Shown here: positions 15,087-21,843 of the stretch, piece after piece
Layout of the letters: every line of letters begins with the position of its first letter
How positions within the stretch are numbered: position 1 is the first letter of the stretch
From: SpSt-1165 sp964391725
Lineage (GTDB): Bacteria > Chloroflexota > Anaerolineae > Anaerolineales > Anaerolineaceae
Reading direction: 5' to 3'
Assembly (NCBI GenBank): GCA_964391725.1
Contig: CAYMNB010000043.1
Span: 1-21,843, forward strand
Length of the DNA: 21,843 bases
The notes under the pieces: model-generated
Database searches by the model: none
Seen by the model: the letters and a program-made list of their open reading frames with translations, nothing else
What the model was told of the DNA's origin: nothing
Program-made: the position numbers and the translations under genes

Positions 15087-15878
15087 TTATCCTTGTATTT
15101 GTTTCCAATATTTTCTGACCGGCAGGTCGGGCGGTTCGATAAAGCCGGCGCAGGCAAAGCCGTGTGCGACAAGAAAGTCATGCTGTGCGCCTTCCTGGTC
15201 CGCGCTGCCCGGGCAGAAGATGATCATCCCGCCGGGTTTGACCACGCGCTCGCACTCAGCCAATTCCTCGGGCATGTCATCCCCAAAGACATGTCCGCCC
15301 ATGACCACATCAGCGAAGTCGTCATAGAAAGGGATGTGGGTGATGAGGCCGTCGACGGTGTAAACGTTGCTGACGCCGATCTTGCACGCTTCTTCACGAA
15401 TATAATGGCGCAAATTCTCGACCGGTTCCACGGCAAAGACCGCTTTCGCACCTGCTTTGGCGGCGATGAAGGTCAGCCGTCCAGTTCCGGCGCCGAGATC
15501 GACGACGATCTTGCCTGCAAAATCGGTCAGTGACAGCAATTCATCGTCGGTATAGGACAGAAATTCCTGGTCGGCATAGTTCTGCGGGGCGACGGCGTAG
15601 GTCAGCAGGTCGTTCAGGCTTTCCATGACGGTTTCTTCTGCCATACGGATAGCGGCGGGGTCATCCACAGGTGGGTGTTGGCGGCACAGGGCTTCTACCC
15701 AGGTTTTGATAGCTGGATTTTTGTTTTCCAGATACCAGCGTACGGCAGGATTGGCATGCAAGGCGACGGCAAACGGCTGTTCCGGCAGCCAGCCCGGCAG
15801 CCATGACAGTTGCGCTCGTTCTAACAGCAGTAATACATTAAATGAGAGTGGTTTGACGTTGATCCAGTTGACGGGCAT
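15087..15878 (-). CDS. Class I SAM-dependent methyltransferase
   Basis: A 263-residue protein. An N-terminal helical region (about 1-110) precedes a Rossmann methyltransferase domain with motif I VVDLGAGTGRLT (125-136), the acidic residue of motif II at E151 (VFAVEPVENL), and the late motif RVVKPGGMIIF (211-221). The GGHVFGDD segment (194-201) replaces the usual motif IV pattern. The substrate may be small molecule, RNA or protein and cannot be inferred. The ATG is preceded by AAAAGGAAC. It is the first gene of the minus-strand cluster leading into the three acetyltransferases. Immediately upstream are two strong terminators of the preceding small unit, so it needs its own promoter, which was not clearly found in the short spacer. 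Confidence 0.88.
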   Translation of the reverse strand: MPVNWINVKPLSFNVLLLLERAQLSWLPGWLPEQPFAVALHANPAVRWYLENKNPAIKTWVEALCRQHPPVDDPAAIRMAEETVMESLNDLLTYAVAPQNYADQEFLSYTDDELLSLTDFAGKIVVDLGAGTGRLTFIAAKAGAKAVFAVEPVENLRHYIREEACKIGVSNVYTVDGLITHIPFYDDFADVVMGGHVFGDDMPEELAECERVVKPGGMIIFCPGSADQEGAQHDFLVAHGFACAGFIEPPDLPVRKYWKQIQG

Positions 15879-15941
15879 AGTATTTGTTCCTTTTGTTGCT
15901 AACTACTTTGGTTGAATAAATTTCGTTTTCTCTGCTTCCAT

Positions 15942-15975
15942 AAAAAAGACCGCATTCTTCCGGGATGCGGTCTTT
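15942..15975 (-). terminator. Rho-independent terminator, distal of a tandem pair
   Basis: On the minus strand AAAGACCGCAT (15975-15965) pairs perfectly over 11 bp with ATGCGGTCTTT (15955-15945) around a nine-base loop and runs into a T-tract (15947-15942). It is the second of two terminators serving the small unit upstream, and it insulates the methyltransferase gene. Confidence 0.92.
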
Positions 15976-15987
15976 GGGTGTTGACAT

Positions 15988-16023
15988 AAAAAGACCGCGG
16001 GTGGTGGTCGCAACCCGCGGTCT
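15988..16023 (-). terminator. Rho-independent terminator, proximal of a tandem pair
   Basis: On the minus strand AGACCGCGGGT (16023-16013) pairs perfectly over 11 GC-rich bp with ACCCGCGGTCT (16002-15992) around a ten-base loop, followed by TTTTT (15992-15988). It begins 23 bases after the stop of the 33-codon ORF. Confidence 0.92.
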
Positions 16024-16045
16024 CAGATAATCAAGTCAGAAATGA

Positions 16046-16147
16046 CTAAGCTCTGTAATCTGGCGCATTGCGACAAGGAAACACAAAAACATCTCCGGAG
16101 AGTGTGTAATTGCCATGCATTTTGATGTTGCTGTGGGCGTTGCTCAT
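16046..16147 (-). CDS. Small hypothetical protein, 33 residues
   Basis: A 33-codon minus-strand ORF beginning MSNAHSNIKM and ending CRNAPDYRA, with one cysteine (residue 25). I do not recognise it. No signal peptide or membrane segment is visible; the middle (about 14-24) alternates in a way that would suit a beta hairpin. Its expression signals are what make it credible: a promoter (TTGACG, 17-bp spacer, TATAAA) upstream, AAGGAG eight bases before the ATG, and two strong tandem terminators starting 23 bases after the stop. The transcript would be about 185 nt. An alternative is a small RNA whose ORF is incidental, but the well-placed ribosome binding site argues for translation. A perfect 10-bp palindrome (TCTCCGGAGA) lies inside the ORF at 16092-16101. 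Confidence 0.62.
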   Translation of the reverse strand: MSNAHSNIKMHGNYTLSGDVFVFPCRNAPDYRA

Positions 16148-16180
16148 CGCTCGCGCTCCTTTCTTTGCGTAATTAAGATT

Positions 16181-16209
16181 TTTATAACACGGGTTTTTTG
16201 AACCGTCAA
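16181..16209 (-). promoter_or_regulatory. Sigma-70-type promoter of the small 33-codon gene
   Basis: On the minus strand TTGACG (16209-16204) and TATAAA (16186-16181) are separated by exactly 17 bases, one mismatch from consensus in each hexamer. The predicted transcript start near 16174 leaves a leader of about 27 nt before the ATG at 16147. Confidence 0.8.
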
Positions 16210-16237
16210 GGGAACAGCGTAAATGAATTGTGGAATC

Positions 16238-16266
16238 TTGTCATTCCGGAGCGATGAATGTATGAT
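16238..16266 (+). promoter_or_regulatory. Sigma-70-type promoter of the FucU/RbsD-like gene
   Basis: TTGTCA (16238-16243) and TATGAT (16261-16266) are separated by 17 bases on the plus strand, 33 bases before the ATG at 16300. It diverges from the small-gene promoter, with 28 bases between the two -35 boxes. Confidence 0.65.
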
Positions 16267-16299
16267 TGAACTGGTTGCATGAATAACAAGGAGTAGTGC

Positions 16300-16734
16300 A
16301 TGTTAATCGGAATTTCACCTTTGATGTCACCTGAACTGTTGGCGGTGCTGTACCGCATGGGGCATGGGGATGAGATCGTGTTGGCAGATGCGCATTTCCC
16401 CGGCGATAGCTTCAATACGCACGTGATCCGTGCTGATGGGCTGCCGATCGATGCCATGCTGGAGGCTGTGCTGCCGTTGTTTGCGCTGGATACCTATGTC
16501 GATGATCCGCTGGTGATGATGCAGCCGGTGCCGGGCGATGCGTTGGATCCGGCTGTCGAAGCGCGCTACCGGGCCGTCATTGACCAACATGCGGCGGAGG
16601 CCCCATTGATTGTACGCATTGAGCGCTTCGCTTTCTACGAGCGCGCAAAACAGGCATTCGCGGTGGTGATGACCGGTGAGACCGCCAAATACGGCAACAT
16701 CATCCTGAAAAAAGGGGTCACCCCGCTGGAATAG
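16300..16734 (+). CDS. RbsD/FucU family sugar mutarotase, FucU-like
   Basis: A 144-residue protein of the RbsD/FucU fold, small oligomeric enzymes that interconvert sugar anomers (fucose for FucU, ribose for RbsD). Visible markers are LLAVLYRMGHGDEIVLADAH near the N-terminus, with the conserved H22 and D30, and the C-terminal block FYERAKQAFAVVMTGE followed by YGNIILKKGV, which is closer to FucU than to RbsD. AAGGAG lies six bases before the ATG. It has its own promoter and is separated from the downstream sugar operon by 137 bases that hold a second promoter with an operator, so the two are neighbours but can be expressed separately. No terminator was seen after it. The substrate sugar is unproven. 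Confidence 0.9.
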   Translation: MLIGISPLMSPELLAVLYRMGHGDEIVLADAHFPGDSFNTHVIRADGLPIDAMLEAVLPLFALDTYVDDPLVMMQPVPGDALDPAVEARYRAVIDQHAAEAPLIVRIERFAFYERAKQAFAVVMTGETAKYGNIILKKGVTPLE

Positions 16735-16794
16735 CCGCCGAATCTCCGCCAGTTGATACATCTTTTTGTCTGCCGCAGTCAGAAGCATGTCATC

Positions 16795-16823
16795 TTGACG
16801 CGATAGGTTGGCTATGATTAAAT
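16795..16823 (+). promoter_or_regulatory. Promoter of the HAD-LarA-PFK-Gnd operon
   Basis: TTGACG (16795-16800) and TTAAAT (16818-16823) are separated by 17 bases; TAAATA at 18 bases is an alternative -10. Transcription would begin near 16830, inside the palindrome at 16828-16843. Confidence 0.6.
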
Positions 16824-16827
16824 ACAG

Positions 16828-16843
16828 ACGTGAGCGCTCACGT
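16828..16843. promoter_or_regulatory. LacI-family operator over the transcription start of the sugar operon
   Basis: ACGTGAGCGCTCACGT is a perfect 16-bp palindrome with the central CG and GAGCGCTC core typical of LacI/GalR-family operators; the symmetric lac operator has the same core. It starts five bases after the -10 box, where a bound repressor would block initiation. No LacI-family gene is in the window. Confidence 0.8.
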
Positions 16844-16871
16844 TCGACGAAAACAATCCAAGGAGTAAAGC

Positions 16872-17783
16872 ATGACCCTCATCAACAAATTCACCCAGCC
16901 GTTATCTGATTTACTGCCATCTTGCGACTTTTTTGTCGGCATCGACAGCGATGGTTGTGTCTTTGACAGCATGGAGATCAAACACAAAGAATGTTTCATC
17001 CCCAATATCATCAAACATTGGTCACTCCAGGCGGTCTCAAAATACGCCCGTGAAGCGGCTGAATTTGTGAATCTGTATTCCAGGTGGCGCGGCGCCAACC
17101 GCTGGCCTGCGTTGGTAAAAGCCATTGACTTGCTGGCGGAGTGGGAGGAGGTGCAGCGGCGTAAACCCATCTTGCCGTTGATGCCGAATGTGCGCGCTTT
17201 CATTCACCAGGAACAATTTCCCCATTCCAATGAAGGTCTGGCCTTGTTCATGGAGGCCAATCCCGGCAAGGAAGACCTGGCTACCGCCTGGGAATGGACG
17301 CATGCGGTCAATGCCACCGTGGAAGATATCGTCAAAGGGGTGCCGCCGTTTCCATTTGTGCGCGAAAGTCTCTCCTTGTTGCAGAACAAGGCTGACATGA
17401 TCGTGGTGTCAGCCACACCGGTGCCGGCGTTGACCCGTGAATGGCAGGAACATGACCTGGATGGCTTTGTACGTTTGATCGCGGGGCAGGAGATGGGCAA
17501 GAAAGCCGAACATCTTGCCATGGCGGCAGGTAATAAATACGCCAAGAACCACGTCTTAATGATTGGCGATGCATTGGGCGATCTGAACGCAGCCAAAGCC
17601 AACGGCGCGCTCTTTTACCCGATCAATCCCAGCGAGGAAGAAGTCAGCTGGCAGCGCTTTTATGAGGAAGCCGCTGCCAGATTCCTGAATGATGATTATG
17701 CCGGGGTGTACGAGGCAGGCTTGATTGCGGAATTTGAGCGTTATCTGCCGGAAGTGCCGCCCTGGAAAGCCCACCACAGCTAA
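16872..17783 (+). CDS. HAD superfamily hydrolase
   Basis: A 303-residue haloacid dehalogenase-superfamily protein, probably a phosphatase. Motif I is DSDGC at 25-29 (nucleophile D25, general acid D27), motif II is VVSATP (178-183, S180), motif III is the lysine pair K210/K211 in MGKKAEH, and motif IV is IGDALGD (231-237, D233 and D237). A large helical cap lies between motifs I and II (about 35-160), rich in Trp and charged residues. The usual Thr after DxDG is Cys here. It is the first gene of the operon under the LacI-type operator; AAGGAG precedes the ATG. A sugar-phosphate or sugar-acid-phosphate substrate is suggested by the neighbours only. Confidence 0.87.
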   Translation: MTLINKFTQPLSDLLPSCDFFVGIDSDGCVFDSMEIKHKECFIPNIIKHWSLQAVSKYAREAAEFVNLYSRWRGANRWPALVKAIDLLAEWEEVQRRKPILPLMPNVRAFIHQEQFPHSNEGLALFMEANPGKEDLATAWEWTHAVNATVEDIVKGVPPFPFVRESLSLLQNKADMIVVSATPVPALTREWQEHDLDGFVRLIAGQEMGKKAEHLAMAAGNKYAKNHVLMIGDALGDLNAAKANGALFYPINPSEEEVSWQRFYEEAAARFLNDDYAGVYEAGLIAEFERYLPEVPPWKAHHS

Positions 17784-17807
17784 GCGGTTAATAAACAAGG
17801 ACAAACC

Positions 17808-19058
17808 ATGATCGTAACAGGCAGCAAAGAAACATTTCTGGGTGAAAGTGACCTGCGAGCCATTGTCAAGAAGGCGGGTGAAGAAATTTCGCTGTCCGGT
17901 AAACGGGTGCTGGTGATAATCCCTGATGGCACCCGCACCATGCCGATGCCATTAATGTTCCGCCTGCTGCAGGAGGAATGGGAGCCCCAGACCAATGCGC
18001 TTGACTTTTTGGTAGCGCTGGGCACGCACCAGCCGATGTCGGACGCGCAATTGAGCCGTCATCTGGGCGTGGAAGTAGTCAATGGAAAGGCTGGCAGTTC
18101 CGCCATTTTCAACCATGAATGGGACAAGCCTGAAACCTTTGTCGAACTGGGGGTGATTGGGTCAGAAGAGCTTGAATCGCTCAGCGGTGGTATGCTGGCG
18201 ATGGATGTGCCGGTGCGCCTGAACAAACTGGTGCTGGAATATGACCAGATCGTCCTTTTGGGGCCGGTGTTCCCGCACGAAGTGGTGGGTTTTTCCGGCG
18301 GTAACAAATACTTTTTCCCCGGGATCGCCGGGGAGGAGATCATCCATTTTACGCATTGGTTAGGCGCACTGATAACCAGCTATGAAATCATCGGCAGCGG
18401 CTATACCCCGGTACGTGCAGTGATTGACCGGGCTGCTGCCATGATCTCCACGCCGACTGCCTGCCTGGCGCTGGTATTGGTGCATGAGGGGGTGCATGGC
18501 TGTTATTTCGGCGGTGCGCAGGAAACCTGGCAGGCAGCCTCTGCCTTATCAGCCCAGGTGCATATCCGCTATGTCGAGGAACCTTATCGTAAAGTGCTGG
18601 CGGTCATGCCCGAACTGTATGACGATGTGTGGACCGGTGCCAAGGGCATGTACAAAATGGAACCGGTGGTGGCTGATGGCGGCGAGGTCGTCATCTACGC
18701 GCCGCACATCACTGAATTGAGTTACTCTCATGGAGAGGCTTTGCGGCGTATCGGGTACCATGTGCGTGATTATTTTGTTAAACAATGGCAGCAGTTTAAA
18801 CATGAACCGTGGGGGGTGCTGGCACATTCGACGCATGCGCGCGGCATCGGCGATTATGATGCAGATAGTGGTGTAGAAACCCCGCGAATTCAGGTGACGC
18901 TGGCGACTGGCATTCCGCGCGAGGTGTGCCAATCGGTCAATTTGGGCTATGTTGACCCGGCTGCCATAAATCTGGCAGACTGGGAAGGGCGCGAAGACGA
19001 GGGCATTCTGGTGGTGCCGCGCGCCGGTGAGATGTTATATCGTTTGAAAAAGGAGTGA
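17808..19058 (+). CDS. LarA-family (nickel-pincer cofactor) 2-hydroxyacid racemase/epimerase homologue
   Basis: A 416-residue LarA-family protein, close to the length of Lactobacillus LarA. DGTR (40-43) matches the family's DxTR-type motif and H74 lies in ALGTHQPM. FPHEVVGFSGGNKYFFPG (155-172) carries H157 and K167, and H183 lies in HFTHWLGA. The spacing H157-K167-H183 (10 and 16 residues) equals H174-K184-H200 of LarA, and H74 corresponds to H108. K184 in LarA carries the covalent nickel pincer nucleotide, so the active site looks complete. Characterised relatives act on lactate, malate, other 2-hydroxyacids and D-gluconate. Its place between a HAD phosphatase gene and Pfk/Gnd genes favours a sugar-acid substrate (inference). 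The LarB, LarC and LarE cofactor genes are not in the window. AAGGAC precedes the ATG, and the stop lies two bases before the next ATG. Confidence 0.88.
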   Translation: MIVTGSKETFLGESDLRAIVKKAGEEISLSGKRVLVIIPDGTRTMPMPLMFRLLQEEWEPQTNALDFLVALGTHQPMSDAQLSRHLGVEVVNGKAGSSAIFNHEWDKPETFVELGVIGSEELESLSGGMLAMDVPVRLNKLVLEYDQIVLLGPVFPHEVVGFSGGNKYFFPGIAGEEIIHFTHWLGALITSYEIIGSGYTPVRAVIDRAAAMISTPTACLALVLVHEGVHGCYFGGAQETWQAASALSAQVHIRYVEEPYRKVLAVMPELYDDVWTGAKGMYKMEPVVADGGEVVIYAPHITELSYSHGEALRRIGYHVRDYFVKQWQQFKHEPWGVLAHSTHARGIGDYDADSGVETPRIQVTLATGIPREVCQSVNLGYVDPAAINLADWEGREDEGILVVPRAGEMLYRLKKE

Positions 19059-19060
19059 AT

Positions 19061-20344
19061 ATGAAAAAGAATGTACTGGTGGCGCAATCGGGCGGACCGA
19101 CGGCGGTAATCAACGGCACCCTGCGCGGGATCGTGGAAATGTGCAAAGCTATGCCTGATCACTTTGGCGTAGTATACGCCGGTTTTCACGGCATCGAGGG
19201 TGTACTCAAAGAAGAATTGATTGATCTTTCTTCACAACCGGATGAAGAAATCGCCTTGTTGAGTACCACACCGGCAGCGGGTGCGATCGGCACCTGCCGT
19301 TATAAATTGGAGCCGCATCAACAGGAAGATTTTGAGCGGGTGATCGAGGTGCTGAAAGCGCACGAAATCGGCTATTTCTTCTATATCGGCGGCAATGACT
19401 CGATGGATACCGCCCACAAAATTGCTGTGCTGGCGCACGAGCGCGGGTTGGATCTGATCGCTACTGGCGGGCCGAAAACCATTGACAACGATGTGGGCGA
19501 CAGCGAGCGCAAATTAATCGACCACACGCCCGGCTACGGCTCGGTGGCGCGTTACTGGGCGCTGAATGTGCAGAACGCCAACTGCGAAAACGAAGGTTCT
19601 TGCCCACCGGACCCGGTGCTGGTGATGCAGGTGATGGGTCGAAAGATCGGCTACATCCCGGCGGCCGCACGCCTGGGCGATCCGCAGCGCGAACTGCCGC
19701 TGCAAATTTACATGCCGGAGGCAGGTTTGAACCTGCCAGCGATGGCAGACCTGGTTAATGACGAATTACGCCGCAGCAAGCGCGTGATCGTGGTCGTAAG
19801 CGAAGGATTTGACGTGGGCAGTGTGGGGGAACGGCATGACAGTTTCGGGCATATCCAGTATGCTTCCAGCCAGACCTCAGTGGCGCAAGAGGTGGTCAAT
19901 TATCTCAACTCGGTAGGGTTGACCGCCCGCGGTAAAGCGCGCGGACAGATCGCCGGCGTTGACCAGCGTACCAACATGGGCTACGCCTCGACTGTTGATA
20001 TGGAAGAATCGTATAAACTGGGGCAGAAAGCGGTGGAAATCGCGCTGAAAGATGGCAATGGCTATATGAGCACCATTCTGCGTGAGCCCGGCCTTATTTA
20101 CAATGTGCGCTATGATAAGGTACCATTGGAATTAGTGGCGAATTCGGAGCGCAGCTTTCCCAAAGAGTGGATCAGTGAAAGCGGTGTAGATGTGACCGAC
20201 GATTTCATTGCCTACGCTATGCCCTTGATCGGTTTGAGCCATCCCAGCGTGCCGCTGGTGAACGGATTGCAGCGATTCGCTCGTATCGAACGCACATTCG
20301 CTCCGCAAAAATTATCTGCCTATGTTCCGCAGGAATTGCGATAG
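19061..20344 (+). CDS. 6-phosphofructokinase, PPi-type motifs
   Basis: A 427-residue PfkA-superfamily enzyme. The N-terminal loop is QSGGPTAVINGTL. The phosphoryl-donor motif is GGNDSMDT (110-117), where ATP enzymes have GGDGS and most PPi enzymes GGDDS. The active-site motif is PKTIDND (138-144), with the lysine typical of PPi-dependent enzymes in place of the Gly of ATP enzymes. MGRKIGYIPAAARL (192-205) is the substrate loop. The enzyme probably makes fructose 1,6-bisphosphate from fructose 6-phosphate using pyrophosphate; some relatives also use sedoheptulose 7-phosphate, which would suit a gene next to gnd. The ATG at 19061 is preferred over a GTG at 19055 because AAGGAG sits just before the overlapping LarA stop, at the right distance from the ATG. 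Confidence 0.92.
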   Translation: MKKNVLVAQSGGPTAVINGTLRGIVEMCKAMPDHFGVVYAGFHGIEGVLKEELIDLSSQPDEEIALLSTTPAAGAIGTCRYKLEPHQQEDFERVIEVLKAHEIGYFFYIGGNDSMDTAHKIAVLAHERGLDLIATGGPKTIDNDVGDSERKLIDHTPGYGSVARYWALNVQNANCENEGSCPPDPVLVMQVMGRKIGYIPAAARLGDPQRELPLQIYMPEAGLNLPAMADLVNDELRRSKRVIVVVSEGFDVGSVGERHDSFGHIQYASSQTSVAQEVVNYLNSVGLTARGKARGQIAGVDQRTNMGYASTVDMEESYKLGQKAVEIALKDGNGYMSTILREPGLIYNVRYDKVPLELVANSERSFPKEWISESGVDVTDDFIAYAMPLIGLSHPSVPLVNGLQRFARIERTFAPQKLSAYVPQELR

Positions 20345-20357
20345 AGAGGAAAAAAAG

Positions 20358-21815
20358 ATGACAGAAGCGACTTATGATATTGGTTTGATCGGCCTGGCTG
20401 TGATGGGCCAGAATTTGGTGTTGAATATGGATGATCATGGCATCCGAGTTGCGGTTTTCAACCGTACCACCTCAAAGATGACAGAATATATCGAACAGCG
20501 CGCGCAGGGTACAAATATCTACGGCGCCACCACGCTGGAGGAATTGGTCAGCGTGCTAAAACGTCCGCGGCGGGTGATGATGATGATCCGCGCCGGCGAT
20601 GCGGTGGACGAACAGATCGAAGCGCTGCTGCCGCTGTTGGAACCCGGCGACATTATCATTGACGGCGGCAATTCTAACTACCAGGACACCATGCGGCGTG
20701 TGGCGTATGTGGAAGGCAAAGGTTTGCTGTATATCGGCACCGGGGTTTCAGGCGGCGAAGATGGCGCGCGTTTCGGGCCATCGATCATGCCCGGCGGTTC
20801 GCCCGAGGCCTGGCCGCACGTCAAGCACATCCTGCAATCGATTTCCGCCAAGGTGGAGGATGGCACGCCCTGCTGTGATTGGGTGGGCGAGAATGGCGCG
20901 GGACATTACGTCAAAATGGTGCACAATGGCATCGAATACGGCGACATGCAGTTGATCGCTGAATCGTATGACCTGATGAAACGGGTGTTGGGCATGAGCA
21001 ACAGCGAGATGCAGGCAATTTTTGCAGAGTGGAACCAGGGCAAGCTGGATTCATACCTGATCGAGATCACCCGCGATATTCTGGGATACAAAGATGAGGA
21101 CGGTAATGAGGTCATCGACCTGATCCTTGACAGCGCCGGGCAGAAAGGCACCGGACGTTGGACAGCGATCTCCGCGCTAGAATTCGGCATTCCGTTGAAT
21201 CTGATTATCGAAGCCGTGCTGGCACGCTCGCTTTCAGCCCTGAAGGAAGAACGGGTGGCTGCAGAAAAAGTGTTAAGCGGGCCAGAAGCAACCTTTGATG
21301 GCGACAAAGCTGCCTTTGTCAAAGACATTCACGATGCATTGTATGCCTCCAAGATTATATCTTACACGCAAGGCTATATGCTGATGCAGGAAGCCGCCAA
21401 ACAATACGGCTGGAACCTGAATTACGGCGGGATTGCACTGATGTGGCGCGGCGGATGCATTATCCGCTCAATATTTTTGGCGAATATCAAAGAAGCCTTC
21501 GACAAAGATCCTGCGTTGAGCAACCTGTTGTTTGATGATTACTTCAGACAGGAAGTGGAAAACGCGCAGGCTGCCTGGCGGAGGGTGGTGGCGAAGGCAG
21601 TGGCCTTAGGCATCCCGGTGCCGGCCATGTCCAGCGCGCTGGCGTTCTTTGACAGTTTCCGTCATGGGCGGCTGCCTGCCAACATGATTCAGGCGCAGCG
21701 CGACTACTTCGGCGCGCACACCTATGAACGGGTGGACCGCCCCCGGGGTGAATTTTTCCACACCAACTGGACCGGCGAAGGCGGTTCGACCACCGCCTCG
21801 ACCTATACAGCCTAA
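20358..21815 (+). CDS. gnd: 6-phosphogluconate dehydrogenase, decarboxylating
   Basis: A 485-residue full-length enzyme that oxidises and decarboxylates 6-phosphogluconate to ribulose 5-phosphate. The N-terminal dinucleotide fold has GLIGLAVMGQNL (9-20), and FNRTTSK (34-40) at the end of the second strand, where the Arg-Thr pattern favours NADP. SGGEDGARFGPSIMPGG (131-147) and KMVHNGIEYGDMQ (186-198, catalytic K186 and E193) are conserved. LDSAGQKGTGRWTA and RGGCIIRS mark the helical domain, and the tail includes RVDRPRGEFFHTNW. The ATG at 20358, preceded by AGAGGAAA, starts 13 bases after the phosphofructokinase stop; a longer frame from 20322 overlaps that gene and is unlikely. It is the last complete gene of the operon, which may continue past the window edge. 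Confidence 0.96.
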   Translation: MTEATYDIGLIGLAVMGQNLVLNMDDHGIRVAVFNRTTSKMTEYIEQRAQGTNIYGATTLEELVSVLKRPRRVMMMIRAGDAVDEQIEALLPLLEPGDIIIDGGNSNYQDTMRRVAYVEGKGLLYIGTGVSGGEDGARFGPSIMPGGSPEAWPHVKHILQSISAKVEDGTPCCDWVGENGAGHYVKMVHNGIEYGDMQLIAESYDLMKRVLGMSNSEMQAIFAEWNQGKLDSYLIEITRDILGYKDEDGNEVIDLILDSAGQKGTGRWTAISALEFGIPLNLIIEAVLARSLSALKEERVAAEKVLSGPEATFDGDKAAFVKDIHDALYASKIISYTQGYMLMQEAAKQYGWNLNYGGIALMWRGGCIIRSIFLANIKEAFDKDPALSNLLFDDYFRQEVENAQAAWRRVVAKAVALGIPVPAMSSALAFFDSFRHGRLPANMIQAQRDYFGAHTYERVDRPRGEFFHTNWTGEGGSTTASTYTA

Positions 21816-21843
21816 GTAAACCAAAGAACCTGGGACAACAAGC

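Overview
The window looks like a chromosomal contig from an environmental bacterium, most likely a member of Chloroflexota (Anaerolineae-like). This is inferred from the gene mix: a recX-rny pair, an SLC13 permease with inserted RCK_C domains, tandem double-GNAT acetyltransferases, and a LarA-family gene beside a PPi-type phosphofructokinase and a 6-phosphogluconate dehydrogenase. No rRNA, tRNA, CRISPR array, insertion sequence or phage gene was seen. A 100-N scaffold gap flanked by an identical 55-bp sequence points to a short-read (probably metagenome) assembly.

Layout. (1) 1-905, minus: the N-terminal two thirds or so of an SPFH/prohibitin-like membrane protein, cut by the window edge. (2) 906-1529: AT-rich intergenic DNA. 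(3) 1530-3754, plus: recX and rny (RNase Y), closed by a clear terminator, followed by an SLC13-type anion permease at 3910-5685. (4) 5682-9770, minus: a tightly coupled run of four hydrolases, in transcription order sulfatase, M24 Xaa-Pro-type peptidase, alpha/beta hydrolase and metallo-beta-lactamase-fold hydrolase. Two related inverted repeats lie upstream of it. (5) 10052-15878, minus: a methyltransferase, three paralogous double-GNAT acetyltransferases and an ABC-F ATPase. (6) 15942-16215, minus: a compact transcription unit with a near-consensus promoter, a good ribosome binding site, a 33-codon ORF and two tandem intrinsic terminators. (7) 16238-16734, plus: a FucU/RbsD-like sugar mutarotase with its own promoter, divergent from the small unit. 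(8) 16795-21815, plus: a promoter overlapped by a perfect LacI-type operator, then a HAD hydrolase, a LarA-family racemase/epimerase, a PPi-type phosphofructokinase and 6-phosphogluconate dehydrogenase in close succession.

How the genes may work together. The rightmost operon looks like a LacI-regulated sugar or sugar-acid module. Gnd handles 6-phosphogluconate, the LarA homologue keeps the catalytic residues of nickel-pincer 2-hydroxyacid racemases/epimerases, and the phosphofructokinase has PPi-type motifs. A gluconate/mannonate plus pentose-phosphate role is the most economical hypothesis but is not proven by sequence. The two observations most worth following up are this operon and the isolated 33-codon gene with its complete set of expression signals.
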